Shown here: positions 45,771 to 57,351 of the stretch, piece after piece
How positions within the stretch are numbered: the stretch's first letter is position 1
How the letters are laid out: every line of letters starts with the position of its first letter
DNA from: Mucidula mucida
Lineage: Eukaryota; Basidiomycota; Agaricomycetes; Agaricales; Physalacriaceae
Assembly: GCA_015501055.1 (NCBI GenBank)
Contig: JADNYV010000052.1
Location: 62,001-126,000 of the forward strand
Reading direction: 5' to 3'
Length of the DNA: 64,000 bases
The notes under the pieces: model-generated
Database searches by the model: none
What the model saw: only the letters and a program-made list of their open reading frames with translations
Told to the model about the DNA's origin: nothing
Made by a program: the position numbers and the translations under genes

Positions 45771-47070
45771 TCATGACAAACCAATAGCCTCCCTCACCAT
45801 CTTCATCGTCTTCCCCGACCTTTCCGCCGCCCTCCTAGCGCCATCCTGAGCGACAGTCTCTAGATAGGCTTTATCGACTCTGATCCTCTCAAACTCTTCT
45901 CGTGCTGGGCGAAGCTTTTCCGCCACTGCTTCCACGACGTCCTTCTTCAGATGCCCGTGGTTCTTATTAGCATAGCGTAATGCGACATCTTCAGGCGTCT
46001 CCTCTGTGCATGCGCCGAGGATGGTAAGGAGGTTTGCTGTGCCCGGGCGTGCGACGGGGTCATAGGTAATGCCAGAGACCGAGTCGGTGACGGCGACGCG
46101 GATTTTGGCAGCGATGGTATCAGGCAAGTCGGTGAGGAGGATACGAGACGAAGCGTCCGGGGCGGATTTAGACATCTTGGACGTAGGGTCGCGTAGGGAG
46201 AGGACGCGTTTGGACGACGCTGCGTGCTTTTGTTAGTGCTATTAGGTGGTTAATGTACGGAGCTTACTTTTGATGATACCGGGCATTGTGAATACAGGTG
46301 AGTATGTGCTGTTGAACCGCTCGACGAGGTCGCGCGCCAGTTCGAGATGCTGCGTTTGGTCGTCGCCCACCGGTACGTGCGTGGCGCTAAAGCCAAGTCA
46401 ACATGAGACTAGTACAAGCAAGATTGGCGCCGTACTTGTATGCGAGGATATCTGCGGCCATGAGAACAGGATATGTGAATAGTCCCGCGTTCAAAGCGCC
46501 TTCGTCCACTTGTGCATTGTCTGACAGGTTTTTAGACGCCGCCATACGAGACTGCACGCACCATAAGGATGACATGGCTCATCACGACTCGGGTTGAACA
46601 TACCTTCCATGTTGTCATGCGACGGAGCATGCCCATCGAAGTCATGCAGTTGAATATCCACGCCAGTTCTGCGTGATCTCGATTCTGCGAATAAATTAGC
46701 CACGACCTTCAACATGTAGGCGCCGACGCGTACATTGTCTTGATGAAACATGATTGACCTCTTTGGGTCAAGACCGATCGCAAGGAGGACTGCAAGCATG
46801 TCGCTCCTCGATGCAGCCAGTTCAGCCGGTACTTGCGGGAGCGTCAGCGCATGCCACCCCACGACCATGTACAGCAGCACATCATCCGGCTCGGCGTTGT
46901 TCTGCAGGTTCACCCAGTTCGCGAGGGCGCCAAAGTAATTTCCAAGCTGAGAATACGCGTCAATTTGGATGATTGATCTTGAAGAGGAGAGCATCTACAT
47001 GTGGTATCCCGGTAGGCTGTATTCCGGACACGACGACGCGATTAGTTCGCTTGAGTGAAGTGGAAAGCAT
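45771..47070 (-). CDS. MSW1: Mitochondrial tryptophanyl-tRNA synthetase
   Basis: Attaches tryptophan to mitochondrial tRNA-Trp. Start [21 protein letters not shown] at 47070. The class I HIGH-like motif [14 protein letters not shown] is split by an intron. Next come [61 protein letters not shown] and [20 protein letters not shown]. The KMSKS motif is in [16 protein letters not shown]. The anticodon-binding helices end LS at 45771. Four or more introns are all clean (for instance after QDN and after TTWK). Bacterial-type length (~340 residues) and the absence of an N-terminal WHEP or eukaryotic extension mark it as the organellar enzyme. The gene is intact over its whole length, showing that sequence quality varies along the window. 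The symbol is taken from the yeast orthologue. Confidence 0.9.
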
Positions 47071-47658
47071 CGTTTGGGCAGAACTGCCGGTAGTCGCCGG
47101 AAAAGAGACATAAGAAGCACAGCCACTGATACTTAATATTTATTTTCGAACTACAGGGACTTAATACTTGGTGGCGTGAGTACTCAAAAACTGTGGGAGG
47201 TTGGGGACACTTGAGGAGGACTATAGGCAGATCTCGGCAAACGAAGGATATAGGAGTAGAGATGAGTATTTGTTGTATGCGTTATGCTACGAAGTACAAA
47301 TGGATTCCTCGAAATCTTTGTAAAAGAAAGCTCGTAAAGGAGGGATGAAGTATTGACGTAGTACAGTGTGGGGATGCCAATGCTGCTATGTTACAAGTTA
47401 CAACAGTGAGTAGAAGAGCGAACACAAAAAGAATATCGAAAGCAGTGAAGATACCGAATGAAAGAAAAGAAGATGGTGGGTGGATCTATGAAAGAAACCG
47501 TTTTTGTTGACGATCGTAAAGGGATAACGAGGAATGAGTGGTGCGAAAAAATGGAGCATAATAGTCAGGAATGAATGATTTGTTGTTGGCCGTATCCTCG
47601 ACTCATTCATGGTCGTGTGTCGTAACCTCCATGAGCGGACGAACCAGCACCTCCAAAG
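47071..47658. other. Intergenic, nothing recognised
   Basis: No gene; it separates the TrpRS start from the 3' end of the forkhead gene. Confidence 0.35.
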
Positions 47659-48403
47659 TCAAAAGTCGTCTCCCATTGTGCTAAATTCGGGGCTTTGCGT
47701 TCCCTCACCAGAACCGCGATGGCGAGGACGACGTCCATCAGGGTTGGTCAAGACATCCAGCTCCCACAATCCGCCGCGTCCAGGCTCGGACACAGTCCGC
47801 TCGACTCGCTTAAAGAGATAGGACGACGACAGCTCGTGTTTGAGCGTTTCCTATACAAACAAAATGAGTCCAAGCTCATATGGCATTTGGGGCAAGCCAC
47901 GCACCCCAAGCTCCTTGGGATTATCGTTGAAGTATCGGTAGCGTCTCATCAACATGTCTCGAATCTCCGATGAGCTCGCGCGCTTCTTGGGGTGGCTCAT
48001 AATAGCGACCGCAGCCAGCTCCTGCATCGTGTAAGGAGGACGATCGGTGTAGATCTTGGGGTTCTGCAGCGAGTCGAGGTGGACAGGAACATTGGCGGGC
48101 AGTCCTCGGAGGTAAGCTTGGCTACGAAGGTATAGCTCTACCTGGTATGCTGGCTGGGGGATGTGGGACTGTGACTAGAATGAGCCAGGGTGGTCAAGGA
48201 ATAAGACGATGGCTGCTGACCTGGGGGTAGTTGTGTCCGTGAGTGTGTTGCGGAGGGTAACTACCTCCGCCTCGCGGCATGAATGGCTGGTCCTCCCCTC
48301 GAGCAAAGGACCTCGGTGGAGGGATCAAGCCGGACCTTGGGCTATCGGCCGGTGTGTAGAAAGGGAACCCTCCGTTGAATGAATCGGGGTATCCACAATA
48401 CAT
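47659..48403 (-). CDS. Forkhead-domain transcription factor
   Basis: A DNA-binding winged-helix protein, presumably nuclear. Start MYCGYPDSFNGGFPFYTPAD at 48403 gives a Pro/Gly/Ser-rich N-terminus. An intron (about 48179-48222) follows, then VELYLRSQAYLRGLPANVP. The forkhead begins DRPPYTMQELAAVAIMSHPK, matching the usual (K/R)PPYSYAxLIxxAI, then ASSSEIRDMLMRRYRYFNDN. After an intron (about 47850-47905) it continues ETLKHELSSSYLFKRVERTV and PGRGGLWEL, matching the SIRHNLSLN..F and GKGxxW positions. The tail GRRPRHRG ends at 47659. Recognition helix 3 is unusually divergent (TLKHELSSS where SIRHNLSLN is standard), so DNA specificity may differ. Possible 5' exons lie at about 48600-49150 but could not be linked. 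Confidence 0.75.
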
Positions 48404-49795
48404 TTCTGCAAAAATGAGCCATCATACACCAAAGACAGACGGATAAGGGAAGACACGTGAAGGATAGAGGGGAAATCTGGACGGGAGATGCCCATAATGC
48501 CCGAATAGAGGACGAACACACCTTAGGAAAAGGTAATGTTCTTGAAGGAAATTTTGCGAAGAACGATGAGGAGAAAGCTGGTCAGACTCGAGGAGGATAG
48601 AGCACTGTATTCTGTGCGCTGTTGGAGACATCCTAGCGCGTTCTGGGACTCTTAAAAACGATAACTTTGTGGGGACCAACAATTCCTATACACGGCAAAG
48701 TCGCATCCAATCCAGCCAGCGGTCGGGGCATCCGGCTTCCGACGATGAGTTCCGATAAGGTTTGCCGCGAAACATTACTATATGCCGTAGGATTGTCATC
48801 AGCACGAGGAGGAGTTACCCAGAATGGGACGTACTGTTGGGGGCAGTTGTGGCAAGTGGGACCATGCCGGCGACCCGAGCTTGGACATAACCTTTTCGAG
48901 TATTGCCGAATCTGGTAAATGAGCGTTGAAGGTGTGTAAAGTGTGGGCTCTTCTGTGTGGGTCGAGGGGGCCAAAGGGGACTCTGAGTACACATCAATCG
49001 CGAAGCAGGATCATTGCAGACGTCCATGTTATTTCGAAAGGACTTCGTTTGGAACGGTTGCCAGGTAAGTGTTTGATGCGCTGTAGAGCTCAAAGCGGTT
49101 GAGGGTGCAAAGAAGGCGTGCATCCTGATATAACGGACTGAAGTTGCTTTCATCCTGGTGAGTTACATGACCAGTCAATATCATTCTGGCCACCTGTGGA
49201 TACATATATGAATATATATCTGTGCAGACACGCCCCATACTACGTATGAAGACCTGGAATATAGTTAATGAGGTTTAAAGGTCTCATATAGCGATTCCAC
49301 TCACTTGATTTTCAGCAGCATTACAAAATTTGTTCTTCGTCGACAGTCTGAGTAGAAACACCAAGAGTTCCGGTTCGAGAAGCATGTGGGCAAGTCTCAG
49401 AAGATAGCGCAGTAGTAGTATGCTAGTATGCCTAGTAAGAAGCGTGCCTTATTAACTTGACCTCCCCCGAATTTATTGGCAATGATCGCGTCAAGTTCAA
49501 ATGGTGAGAAATTTAGGCCACTGTTCAAGTTCCTCTGAAGCCTCATCGGTCAGATAGTCATGCACAGAGTGGTCGAACTGTAGTCGTCGCGTAAAAAGTT
49601 GCACAAGTTGGAATAGACTCAGAGCAGATGGTGGTCAACGTTCAAGTTTTTGCCGCCGGCATTTGCCCTGGAGCCGCTCAACATCTTTGCCAGCGACGTC
49701 GACCAACGAGTTGGAAATGCTCCCGACACTTGTAGGCCGGCTTCCGCGACTCTCTGAGTCTCTCTGACGGCTATTGATAGGTGAGGCGGGTGGGC
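48404..49795. other. 1.4-kb region with possible upstream exons
   Basis: Minus-strand frames at 48633-48992 and 48815-49153 are open and Pro/Ser/Cys-rich and might be 5' exons or 5' UTR of the forkhead gene. I cannot link them by splicing. Nothing else seen; 49750-49795 is likely the MICOS-gene promoter. Confidence 0.3.
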
Positions 49796-50582
49796 ATGGT
49801 AGCCGCGACCGGCGTGGTGCTGGCCAACGACCACCAGGAAAAGGTGCGTTTGACTTGCAAATATCATTGTGCTCTCCCTGCTGATTCACGCTGCTCGTAG
49901 CTCCCTATTTACCCAATACAATCGCCCGAGATATTACTGCAAGAAACGCCCTCGGCACTGGAGAAACAGATCGGACAAGTCCGGAAGACCGTCTCGCAGA
50001 CTTACGGCGACGCGCATGCGCAGGTTCAAGGCGTCGTCTCAAAGTGGATTGGTGTCGAGCATTCTGTTGAGAGTGCGTCTGAATGCTCTTACTTTGTTGG
50101 ACTTTGTTCACATCTATGTAGACCGCGTCAAGTCGCTCATTTCACCCACGGAGCCTGTCACTCCAGGCATTCTCTATGTCGGTATCGCTACCCTCAGCGG
50201 CTCTGTATTTGCGCGCAATCGCATAATCCTCACTCGCCTTGCATTGCCTCCTACCCTTCTCATACTATCCATGAACCAATTCCTCCCACAAACCACACAT
50301 AACATCCGAGCTTATTTGAGCGACTTGGAAGACACCTACTTGCCAACGTTCGCGCAGAAGCACGAGACTGGAAAGGCTCACTCAACGATGGGTTGGGAGA
50401 TGCTCAAGGAAAAGGTCGCCAGCGGCCGGGAGAGCTTTGGCAATGGTGTTGAAAGCGCTGTCGACAAATTGCAGGAGGCGACTGGTTTGAAAGTGAAGGA
50501 AGCAATGGGCTGGGGCAATCGAGTTGAGAGCAAGGTCCTAGACGCTGTAAAGTCCCTTGGTGATTCCGACAAGAAGCCATAG
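49796..50582 (+). CDS. MICOS complex subunit (Mic26/Mic27, ApoO-like)
   Basis: A mitochondrial inner-membrane protein of the cristae-junction organising MICOS complex. Start MVAATGVVLANDHQEK at 49796; an intron (about 49844-49901, GTGCGT..CTCGTAG) follows. Next come LPIYPIQSPEILLQETPSAL and the amphipathic helix QIGQVRKTVSQTYGDAHAQ. A second intron (about 50071-50119) leads to LISPTEPVTPGILYVGIATL, the first transmembrane segment with the Gly-rich packing motif, and LTRLALPPTLLILSMNQFLP, the second. The C-terminal half is helical (LEDTYLPTFAQKHE) and ends KSLGDSDKKP at 50582. All junctions are in frame and length (~230 residues) fits the family. Mic26 and Mic27 cannot be told apart from sequence features alone. 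Confidence 0.88.
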
Positions 50583-50955
50583 CACCAATACGACATGCAA
50601 TTGAATCGGTCCTCTCGGTATATTCATAACTGGCTGAGCTGAAGGCTCCCCTCTAAAATGCGCTCATCGTGGTAAAATGCCTCGCCTTCACTCCATTTCA
50701 CTGGTAGATGCCTCACCTTTCCGTAGTAGTATCTCCGAAATAAAACAGACTCAACACCGACGCTCCTGGTATCCGCATCTTTTCCGCACATTTCTTCTTT
50801 TGGTCTTGAGATGCTGCTTCTGCTCCTGTGATGCTTCAGAGCCTGTGTTCATGCTGCCCTCTACATCAAGGCAAAGTTACTAGTAATATTACATTCTCCG
50901 TGGACGTGCAATAAAAGATGGGTGGGCGGGTGCAGGACAGACGACTAACCTCCCG
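50583..50955. other. Intergenic before the AA9 gene
   Basis: No gene seen; the start codon of the AA9 gene should lie here but was not found. Confidence 0.35.
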
Positions 50956-52243
50956 AAGTTCGTCTTGTCTGCACTGTTTGCTCTTGCACTCGCTATCTCC
51001 GTTCGCGCGCATGGTTACGTTGAAACCATCGTTGCCAACGGTACTGAATATAGCGGTTATCTGCCCTTCTCAGACCCATACACAACTCCAGTCCCTGACA
51101 GGATTGTCCGTCCTATTCCCGGAAACGGTACGTCAATCTTTGAGACAACCAGTTCTGACTGACTCGTCGTTAGGCCCTGTTGAGGACCTCGCGCTGATTG
51201 AGTACGCTGACTTCTGTCATATGCGCTTCAAAGCCTAATTTTCTATCGCCAGCTTGCAATGCAATGGGTATACCGACGATGGCATCGTTGGGTCGTCCCC
51301 AGCACCTATTTATGCTACCGTCGCGCCTGGCGCGAAGATGGATTTGACGTGGACGACGTGGCCCGATTCGCATAAGGTTTCTACTAACCTAATCCGAGAT
51401 CATTCGATTACTCATCCCACACGTACATAGGACCCATTATCACCTACATGGCTAAGGCTCCAAGCGACATTACTGCTTGGGAGCCAGGAACAGAGTACGT
51501 ATTTCCCGAGCATACCAAGAACGCGTATACGACGATGGCCGATTTCCAGCGCTGTCTGGTTCAAGGTTGCTGAAAGTGGAAAGACTGCCGATGGGCTTTG
51601 GGCTGCCACGGATCTCCTGACCGCTTCTGGATCTGTGTATTCGTTCAGCATTCCTTCGAACTTGAAGGCCGGGCAGTATATCATCAGACATGAGATGTAT
51701 GTCTTTTTTCTCTTCTTCATTCGAGCTGAGGAAGTAACATCGATGATTTCAGTATTGCCCTTCACGGAGGTAAGGAATCTTCTCATCTTGGCTTATGCAC
51801 TGATCGATGTCAATCCTTGTGAAACATTTGATTACCCTGGTGAGGCTGCTTACTTGACACAAATCTTTCGCGCGCTGACTACGCTTTTAGGTGTACAAAT
51901 CTACCCAAGTTGTATTCAAGTCGAAGTTACTGGCTCTGGCACAGCATTCCCCATTAGCTTCGTCAGCTTCCCGGGCGCGTACACTCCCGACACTCCAGGT
52001 GCGCTTCATCCGTTATTTTCTCGTATTTCACTGAACTGACGGTAAAACATATGGAATCGTTTTCGATATATACACCGACTCCAGCCTTGTATGTTCTGAA
52101 TGACTCGCTGTAGGCGTAGAGTATTGATGTTCCTTGTTATATGTAGCCTTACCCCATCCCTGGACCTGCTGTGTGAGTATTCTAGTCCACTATCCTAAAG
52201 CGCGGGATGACCTTTTCCGTCGACTAGTTGGACCGGAAACTAG
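50956..52243 (+). CDS. AA9 lytic polysaccharide monooxygenase, start codon not found
   Basis: A secreted copper enzyme that oxidatively cleaves cellulose. The signal-peptide segment KFVLSALFALALAISVRA is followed by the mature N-terminal HGYVETIVANGTEYSGYLPF (His codon 51010-51012, first copper ligand). LALI-DLQCNGYTDDGIVGSS spans an intron (GTACGC..GCCAG). WPDSHKGPIITYMAKAP holds the second His (51371-51373). Then come AVWFKVAESGKTADGLWAAT, GQYIIRHEI, the conserved IYPSCIQVEVTG with its axial Tyr, and the end YPIPGPAV-WTGN at 52243. At least seven introns; all recognisable junctions are in frame except a long segment (about 51771-51890) that may hide a small exon. Where a start is expected, CCG precedes KFVLS, so either an upstream exon or a base error is involved. 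No carbohydrate-binding module is present. Confidence 0.88.
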
Positions 52244-52607
52244 CATATAAAGTGCTATTCTGATACCGCTGATAGTTAGCTGATTTCTTCAAGTTTTATC
52301 GAGTCGTATATAGGTTTGTGTACTCAAATGTGCTAGTGTCGAATGGGATAGCTGGTGATCTTCTGACTATAAAAAGCGGCTGCACTTGGATCGACGCGGC
52401 AGTCACCGACGCCTGATCGTCTTTCTCTTTCTCCATCATGTCATTATCCTTGCACTGTCCGAGCAACGCCGTCTGCAGATGACGACAGCCTCACAAATGC
52501 AGTGTACAGCTTCCGAAAACCCGGGCGCATCAACAATTAGTCTCGAGCCAGCCGCTCGACACCGGTTCTTTGAGGGGTTGAGGTCACCGGCGCAGCGTCT
52601 GGAACAT

Positions 52608-52640
52608 CTCGACCCCGATTTGGCGGGGTCGAGCTTTTTT
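52608..52640 (+). repeat. 10-bp-stem hairpin followed by T6
   Basis: CTCGACCCCG, a 6-nt loop and CGGGGTCGAG form a perfect 10-bp GC-rich stem, directly followed by C and six T. It overlaps the start of the left inverted repeat (52619). It looks like a terminator, but in a fungal nucleus it is more likely the terminal structure of a mobile element or a Pol III stop. Confidence 0.7.
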
Positions 52641-53504
52641 CCCACGATTTAATGGGACTTCAACGCATTTCAGAAAACTCAATTTTCAAACTCTCCGTAC
52701 ACCTCAGATGTTATATGTAGATCATAGTAAATGATAAAGCGAATCGAGCTACGTTTTTATTTTTTTGAAATGCTGAGAAATGGTGCTTAAATAAGGTGAT
52801 CGGTGTTGCTGTGGAGGTCATCCTCCTATAACTCCTTGCCGACAATTTACCACCAATGGGCTACAAGCGAACGCACTCAGAGGACCCAGAATATGTCGCC
52901 TCAGCGTCTGTGAAGCGGTTTAAGGCCACCGGAGGCAGCCGAAAGCAGGAGGAACCGGAACCACTTCCAAGTAGCAGTGCACCAGCCTCACCTCGCTTTG
53001 ATGCCCGCGAAGACACACCCGTTCCCGACTTTTCTGGGCTGAGGACAACGATAACCTTCTTTGATCCCTCGTCTCCATCGCTGGTGGTGGCCATGTGGTA
53101 GAACAACGCGTACCAGATAGCCAAAGTCTTTCCGCCGCCCGTTGGGACATCCAAGAATGTCGAGTGCCCGAGCAGGATATTCTGGCCTGCCTCCTCCTGA
53201 AAATCGCGCAATTCTGGCACATCAAACACCTCACACATCTTCTCCCGTGCCCTCGCCGCCCTCTGGGGGTCTATCTCCAATACAGGTGCAAATGGCATGC
53301 TAGGCGGGGCACCAGATCTTGTTCGCGTCGTACAGCGCGTAAAAATGCGAATTTGGACAAAGTAAAAACGTAGCGCGATGCAGAATAATGAATAGTATCG
53401 TGTAGAGGTTACAATTGAGTCGGGAGAATAACTTGAAAATTCATGGTGGTGGGGAAACGACGAAGTCCCATTAAATCGTGGGAAAAAAGCTCGACCCCGC
53501 CAAA
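52619..53504. mobile_element. 886-bp inverted-repeat element carrying helicase fragment
   Basis: Perfect 43-bp inverted repeats lie at 52619-52661 and 53462-53504. Weaker similarity extends about 50 bp further outward (GGCGCAGCGTCTGGAACAT on the left against GGCGAAGCGACTGGAACAT on the right, reverse-complemented). The inside (about 800 bp) has a 146-residue minus-strand frame with a RecQ-like Walker A region and, on the plus strand over part of the same DNA, an 81-residue frame (52856-53101) that also reads as protein-like. No transposase is visible, and I see no clear target-site duplication. Best read as a non-autonomous, MITE-like element or an inverted tail-to-tail rearrangement of a repeated helicase gene. 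Confidence 0.65.
52861..53298 (-). pseudogene. RecQ-like helicase N-terminal fragment
   Basis: The frame opens MPFAPVLEIDPQRAARAREK and reaches ELRDFQEEAGQNILLGHSTF, a RecQ-type Q-motif-like lead-in. FLDVPTGGGKTLAIWYALF follows, a Walker A motif (P-T-G-G-G-K-T), then KKVIVVLSP (motif Ia start). It then runs into a Ser/Arg-rich stretch with no DEAH box (motif II), motif III or helicase C-terminal lobe. It is therefore a truncated piece of a family that is often expanded in agaricomycete genomes. It sits wholly within the 886-bp inverted-repeat element. Full-length RecQ-like proteins would need about 400 more residues. Confidence 0.7.
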
Positions 53505-53811
53505 CAGGGGCCGAAATGTTCCAGTCGCTTCGCCAACGATCTGATCGGCTTGGTGAAGGGACTGGTGTCGAGTCTAATCAACAATGGGCATTTCGGGGAC
53601 TATTGACAAATTCATATCTACGGGCGGCGAGCTGACCTTGACCTCGAGACAATGAACGCTGGGCTACATCGTTTCCAGTACGTTAACAGTTGCTGGTTGT
53701 CCTCCAAAATAATGCGTATACAGCCCAAAGCTACTTGTACTCCACGTCAAAGGTGCGATCGTCCATTTTCGCGATGCCAGGCGATGAACAACGTGTCTAT
53801 GACCAGATACC

Positions 53812-56800
53812 GTGATAAAACCAGCGGATCCTTCCTATTCGTACCCTTCCGACGTCAGGCTATTTGTTAGGATCAATGTTGAAGGCACGGTGGCTGCAGA
53901 ATCGCGGGCGTATCCCCAATTCAAGGGCGATGACCATTGGAAGGTCGATTTGGTCGATTTAATGTTGTACGTGTTGAGCGTTTCGTTGAGAGCATACTTT
54001 GTCTGACTTCGTCACTAGACCTATGGGCATTCCTCTTATTCTTATCACTGTTTTGCGCGAAGAGGAGACACCAGTGGAAACTGGTTCGGCATATTTCGAT
54101 CCGCAGGAGTTTATGGATCAAGATGGCCAAGGTTGGGCCTTGCTCCCATGAAGAAATGAGACTGATGAGCAGTAGTGTCAACTCTGGAGGTCATCTCAGC
54201 GGACTCTGATTTCCCGGCACTGGAGCTCCATTTTCTCGTACACTTGGGCGGAACGGCATCAACGAATACCCAGGATCCGTATGCCGGTACGTATCCCGTC
54301 TCGTCCTCAATGTATGATGATTCTCGACCTTGTCTAGACTTGAATGATGTGGAGTGTATTATATGCCTCAACCAGCTCAGCAATTTGAGGCCAGTGGACG
54401 AAATGCCGCCTCAACTGATTGATAATGAAGTCGTCTCCTCCATACAGAAAAGAGCGTATCGGCTTTCGACAAAGAAAGTGAGGTCTGACGCCTTCCGTTT
54501 TCTTGGCGACATCTGCCTCCGCAGGTTCCAGGCAAGTGGACTGAAGGCGGATAGTGAGGCAGCGACCAGCATGTACGAAGGATCACTGCTCATCCTCGAG
54601 GACTCTGACGATTTGTCGTCTGTCGAGCGCGAGATCCGACAGCTGGCGGACACCAATTACACCAAACAGATGCGCTTGTGGGTGCTCAGTAACATTCTCC
54701 TCAACCATCATTATAAAGAGGGTGGAGATTCGAAGGCTTTGGAGCGGGCTGCTTTGTTGGGAGAGCAGGCGCTTCAAATAACGCCTGAAACCCCAGTTAC
54801 AGTGCAACGTCATGCTTTGCTTTTTGCCCAAGCGGTCATCCTTTATCACAAATTTGAACGCTTCCCCGATCTTGGCCATCTCGACCAGAGTATCACGCTC
54901 GCCAGTGAGGCAATCGATATTGCACCGAAAACCTTGACTGCTCGTCGCATTTTCCTCAATGTTTTGGCGACTGGTTTGCAACGACGTTACGCCGCTCTTT
55001 TCGTCCAAAATGATGTTGAACGAGCCATCGACGCTTACGATGCGATCCTAAACATCACCGATGATAATCACCCATCACTTCCAGGCTATCTCAATAATCT
55101 GGGAATGGCATTGCTGGATCGTTATTGCCTCCTCGGAGAAATGGCCGATTTGGAGCGGTCTATCACAGTGCGAGAGAAGATGTTATTGGTGACCCCAGAC
55201 GAGCATCCCGCCAAGCCCATGTTCATCAACACTTTCTGTCGGGCTCTCCTAGAAAGGCACAAAGCTCTGGGAAGCAAAGAGGATCTTGATCGTTGCATCG
55301 AGCTGCAAGAAATTGTGGTGGCCATAACTCCCGACAGCCATTATGGAAAATCCGACATGGTCGAGCTTCTGGGAGCGGCGTACACCAGTCGATTCGAGAT
55401 CGACAAAAACTTGTCCGACTTGGACCAGGCCATAGACTTGTTTACTGAAAAGGCTACGCTCACTGGCGCTCAGGACGTGAGCCAAGGAGCTGCCGAATTT
55501 TGTCTGGCCGAGGTGTTCCTCTCTCGATTTCATCATACGGGGGAGGTGTCCGATATGCATCGCGCGCTCGAACTATTTGAAGTTTGCACGACATTGCTTT
55601 GTTCTCCTTGGAACCGGTTCGTTGCGGCGATGCGTTGGGCTGTTATGGCCTCAGAGTTGGCAAAGGTGGATTTACAGGAATGCGCAGCGTCACAGTTCAA
55701 AGCATGTACTGCGGCCATGGATTTGCTTCCGCAGCTCAGCTGGTTGGGCTCGCCAATAGAGACTCGTCGCGAAGTCCTGAAACGCGCTCAGAACATCACT
55801 ACAATCGCTGTGTCAAGGGCTATACTTGTCGAGGAGTATTCTACGGCTCTAGCCTGGGTCGAACAAGGGCGTTCGGTTATGTGGGCGCAGTTGCTGCAGC
55901 TTCGGGTCCCCGTTGATGACTTACGACTTGTCGATCCGTCCTTGGCACAGAAGCTCTCGTACCTTGCTGAACAGCTCAGCTTGAACAGTACAAAGGCTGG
56001 TGTACTGGTCACTAAAGGAGACGCGGTGACATCTGGCTACAGCGATCTTGAAGCTGAAGGCACTCGTCACAGGCAGTTGGTCGCCGAGTGGACGGATACT
56101 GTCGAGCAAGTCAGGAGACTTGATGGTTTTTCTCGCTTCCTGCAGCCTAAAAACGCGGAGGAACTCTGCGTGGCCGCCCATTCCGGTCCTGTCGTCATCG
56201 TTCATGTCAACGAGTACGATGCTGACGCTTTCATCCTCGTTCCCGGAGAGCGTCAACAGATTGTTCTTTCCCTTGGTGAATTCACATCGGATGATGTGTA
56301 TCGTCTCCGAGGCTTACTGGCTCAAGTGACGGAGGAAGATCTAGCTTATCGCGCTCCAAGTAGCTCTAGAGCTGCATTCCCCGGTCCATTCGAAGATCTG
56401 GAGCCGTATGAAATATTTGAAAGCATTTTGAGTGAATTGTGGTATAAGATTGTCAGTCCGGTTCTTCAGGCATTGGCATATAACGTGAGTGATCTGCATA
56501 ATTGAATTTCTACACAGAGTCATAGTATTGCATAGGTTCCGGACGGAGCAGTCAAGTCCAGAATACACTGGTGTCCAACTGGGCCTCTTGCCCTTTTACC
56601 GCTTCACGCAGCAGGGGACTATTCAAAGATCGAACCGGGCTTCAAGGTTTTCGAATACGTTGTCTCGTCGTATACCCCGACGCTCAGCGCACTCATCCCG
56701 CCCTCCAAAACTGAGGATCCTCCCGATGATGATGTGACTCTTCTAGCAGTCGCCGTCTCGTCGCCTACGGGCCAATACCCTATTCCCGGCACTCACGAAG

Positions 56801-57351
56801 AGATTGAGTCGATTAGTAATCGCTTCTCAGAGATACAGAAGCAGGAGCGCTTCGCCGCGCTTACAGAGTCTGCAGCGACACCCGATCGCGTGCTGGCTGG
56901 AATGAAGAAGGCTAACTGGGTGCACTTTGCGTGCCATGGAGTTCAGAACCTGGTCAGTCCAACCGATAGCGCTCTTCTGCTCTCGGGAACATCACAGCTC
57001 AAGCTATCCGATATTGTGGAAACTTCTTTGCCGTCAGCAGAGTTGGCGTTTCTTTCCGCTTGTCAGACCGCGGCGGGGGATAAGGATTTGCCTGAGGAAT
57101 CCGTCCATCTAGCGGCCGGGATGTTGCTCGCTGGGTATAAAGGTGTCATTGCGACAATGTGGTCTATCATGGACCGAGATGCGCCAGCCGTGTCCGACGA
57201 TGTCTATCGTTATTTGCTTCGGGATGCCACAAGACGTCCGGATTACCGAGAGGCTGCATATGCGCTGCATCATGCGGTTGCGCGATTGCGAGAAAAACAT
57301 GGCACTAGGTCATATTTATCCTGGGTACCTTTCGTTCATTTTGGAATGTGA
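53812..57351 (+). CDS. TPR-CHAT caspase-like protein
   Basis: A large protein with tandem tetratricopeptide-like repeats and a C-terminal CHAT (caspase-HetF-associated) protease domain. N-terminal exons at about 53812-54130 encode a possible C2-like beta-sandwich (DVRLFVRINVEG, IPLILITVLREEETPVE); the start codon is unresolved. From about 54175 a long exon encodes roughly ten TPR-like units (PGYLNNLGMALLDRYCLLGE, KPMFINTFCRALLERHKALG). It ends at 56484, followed by an intron at 56485-56535. The CHAT domain starts RIHWCPTGPLALLPLHAAGD and has HFACHG (His codon 56934-56936) and LSACQT (Cys codon 57061-57063), the catalytic pair, then VIATMWSIMDRDAPAVSDDV. The 54175-57351 part is open and 1,041 residues long. 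In fungi such proteases can trigger regulated cell death, for example by cutting gasdermin-like partners; no such partner is visible nearby. Confidence 0.9.

Noticed and set aside
52856..53101. 81-residue plus-strand frame inside the inverted-repeat element as a gene
   Set aside because: Protein-like (KRTHSEDPEYVASASVKRF) but overlaps the helicase fragment; kept as part of the element, not as a separate gene.
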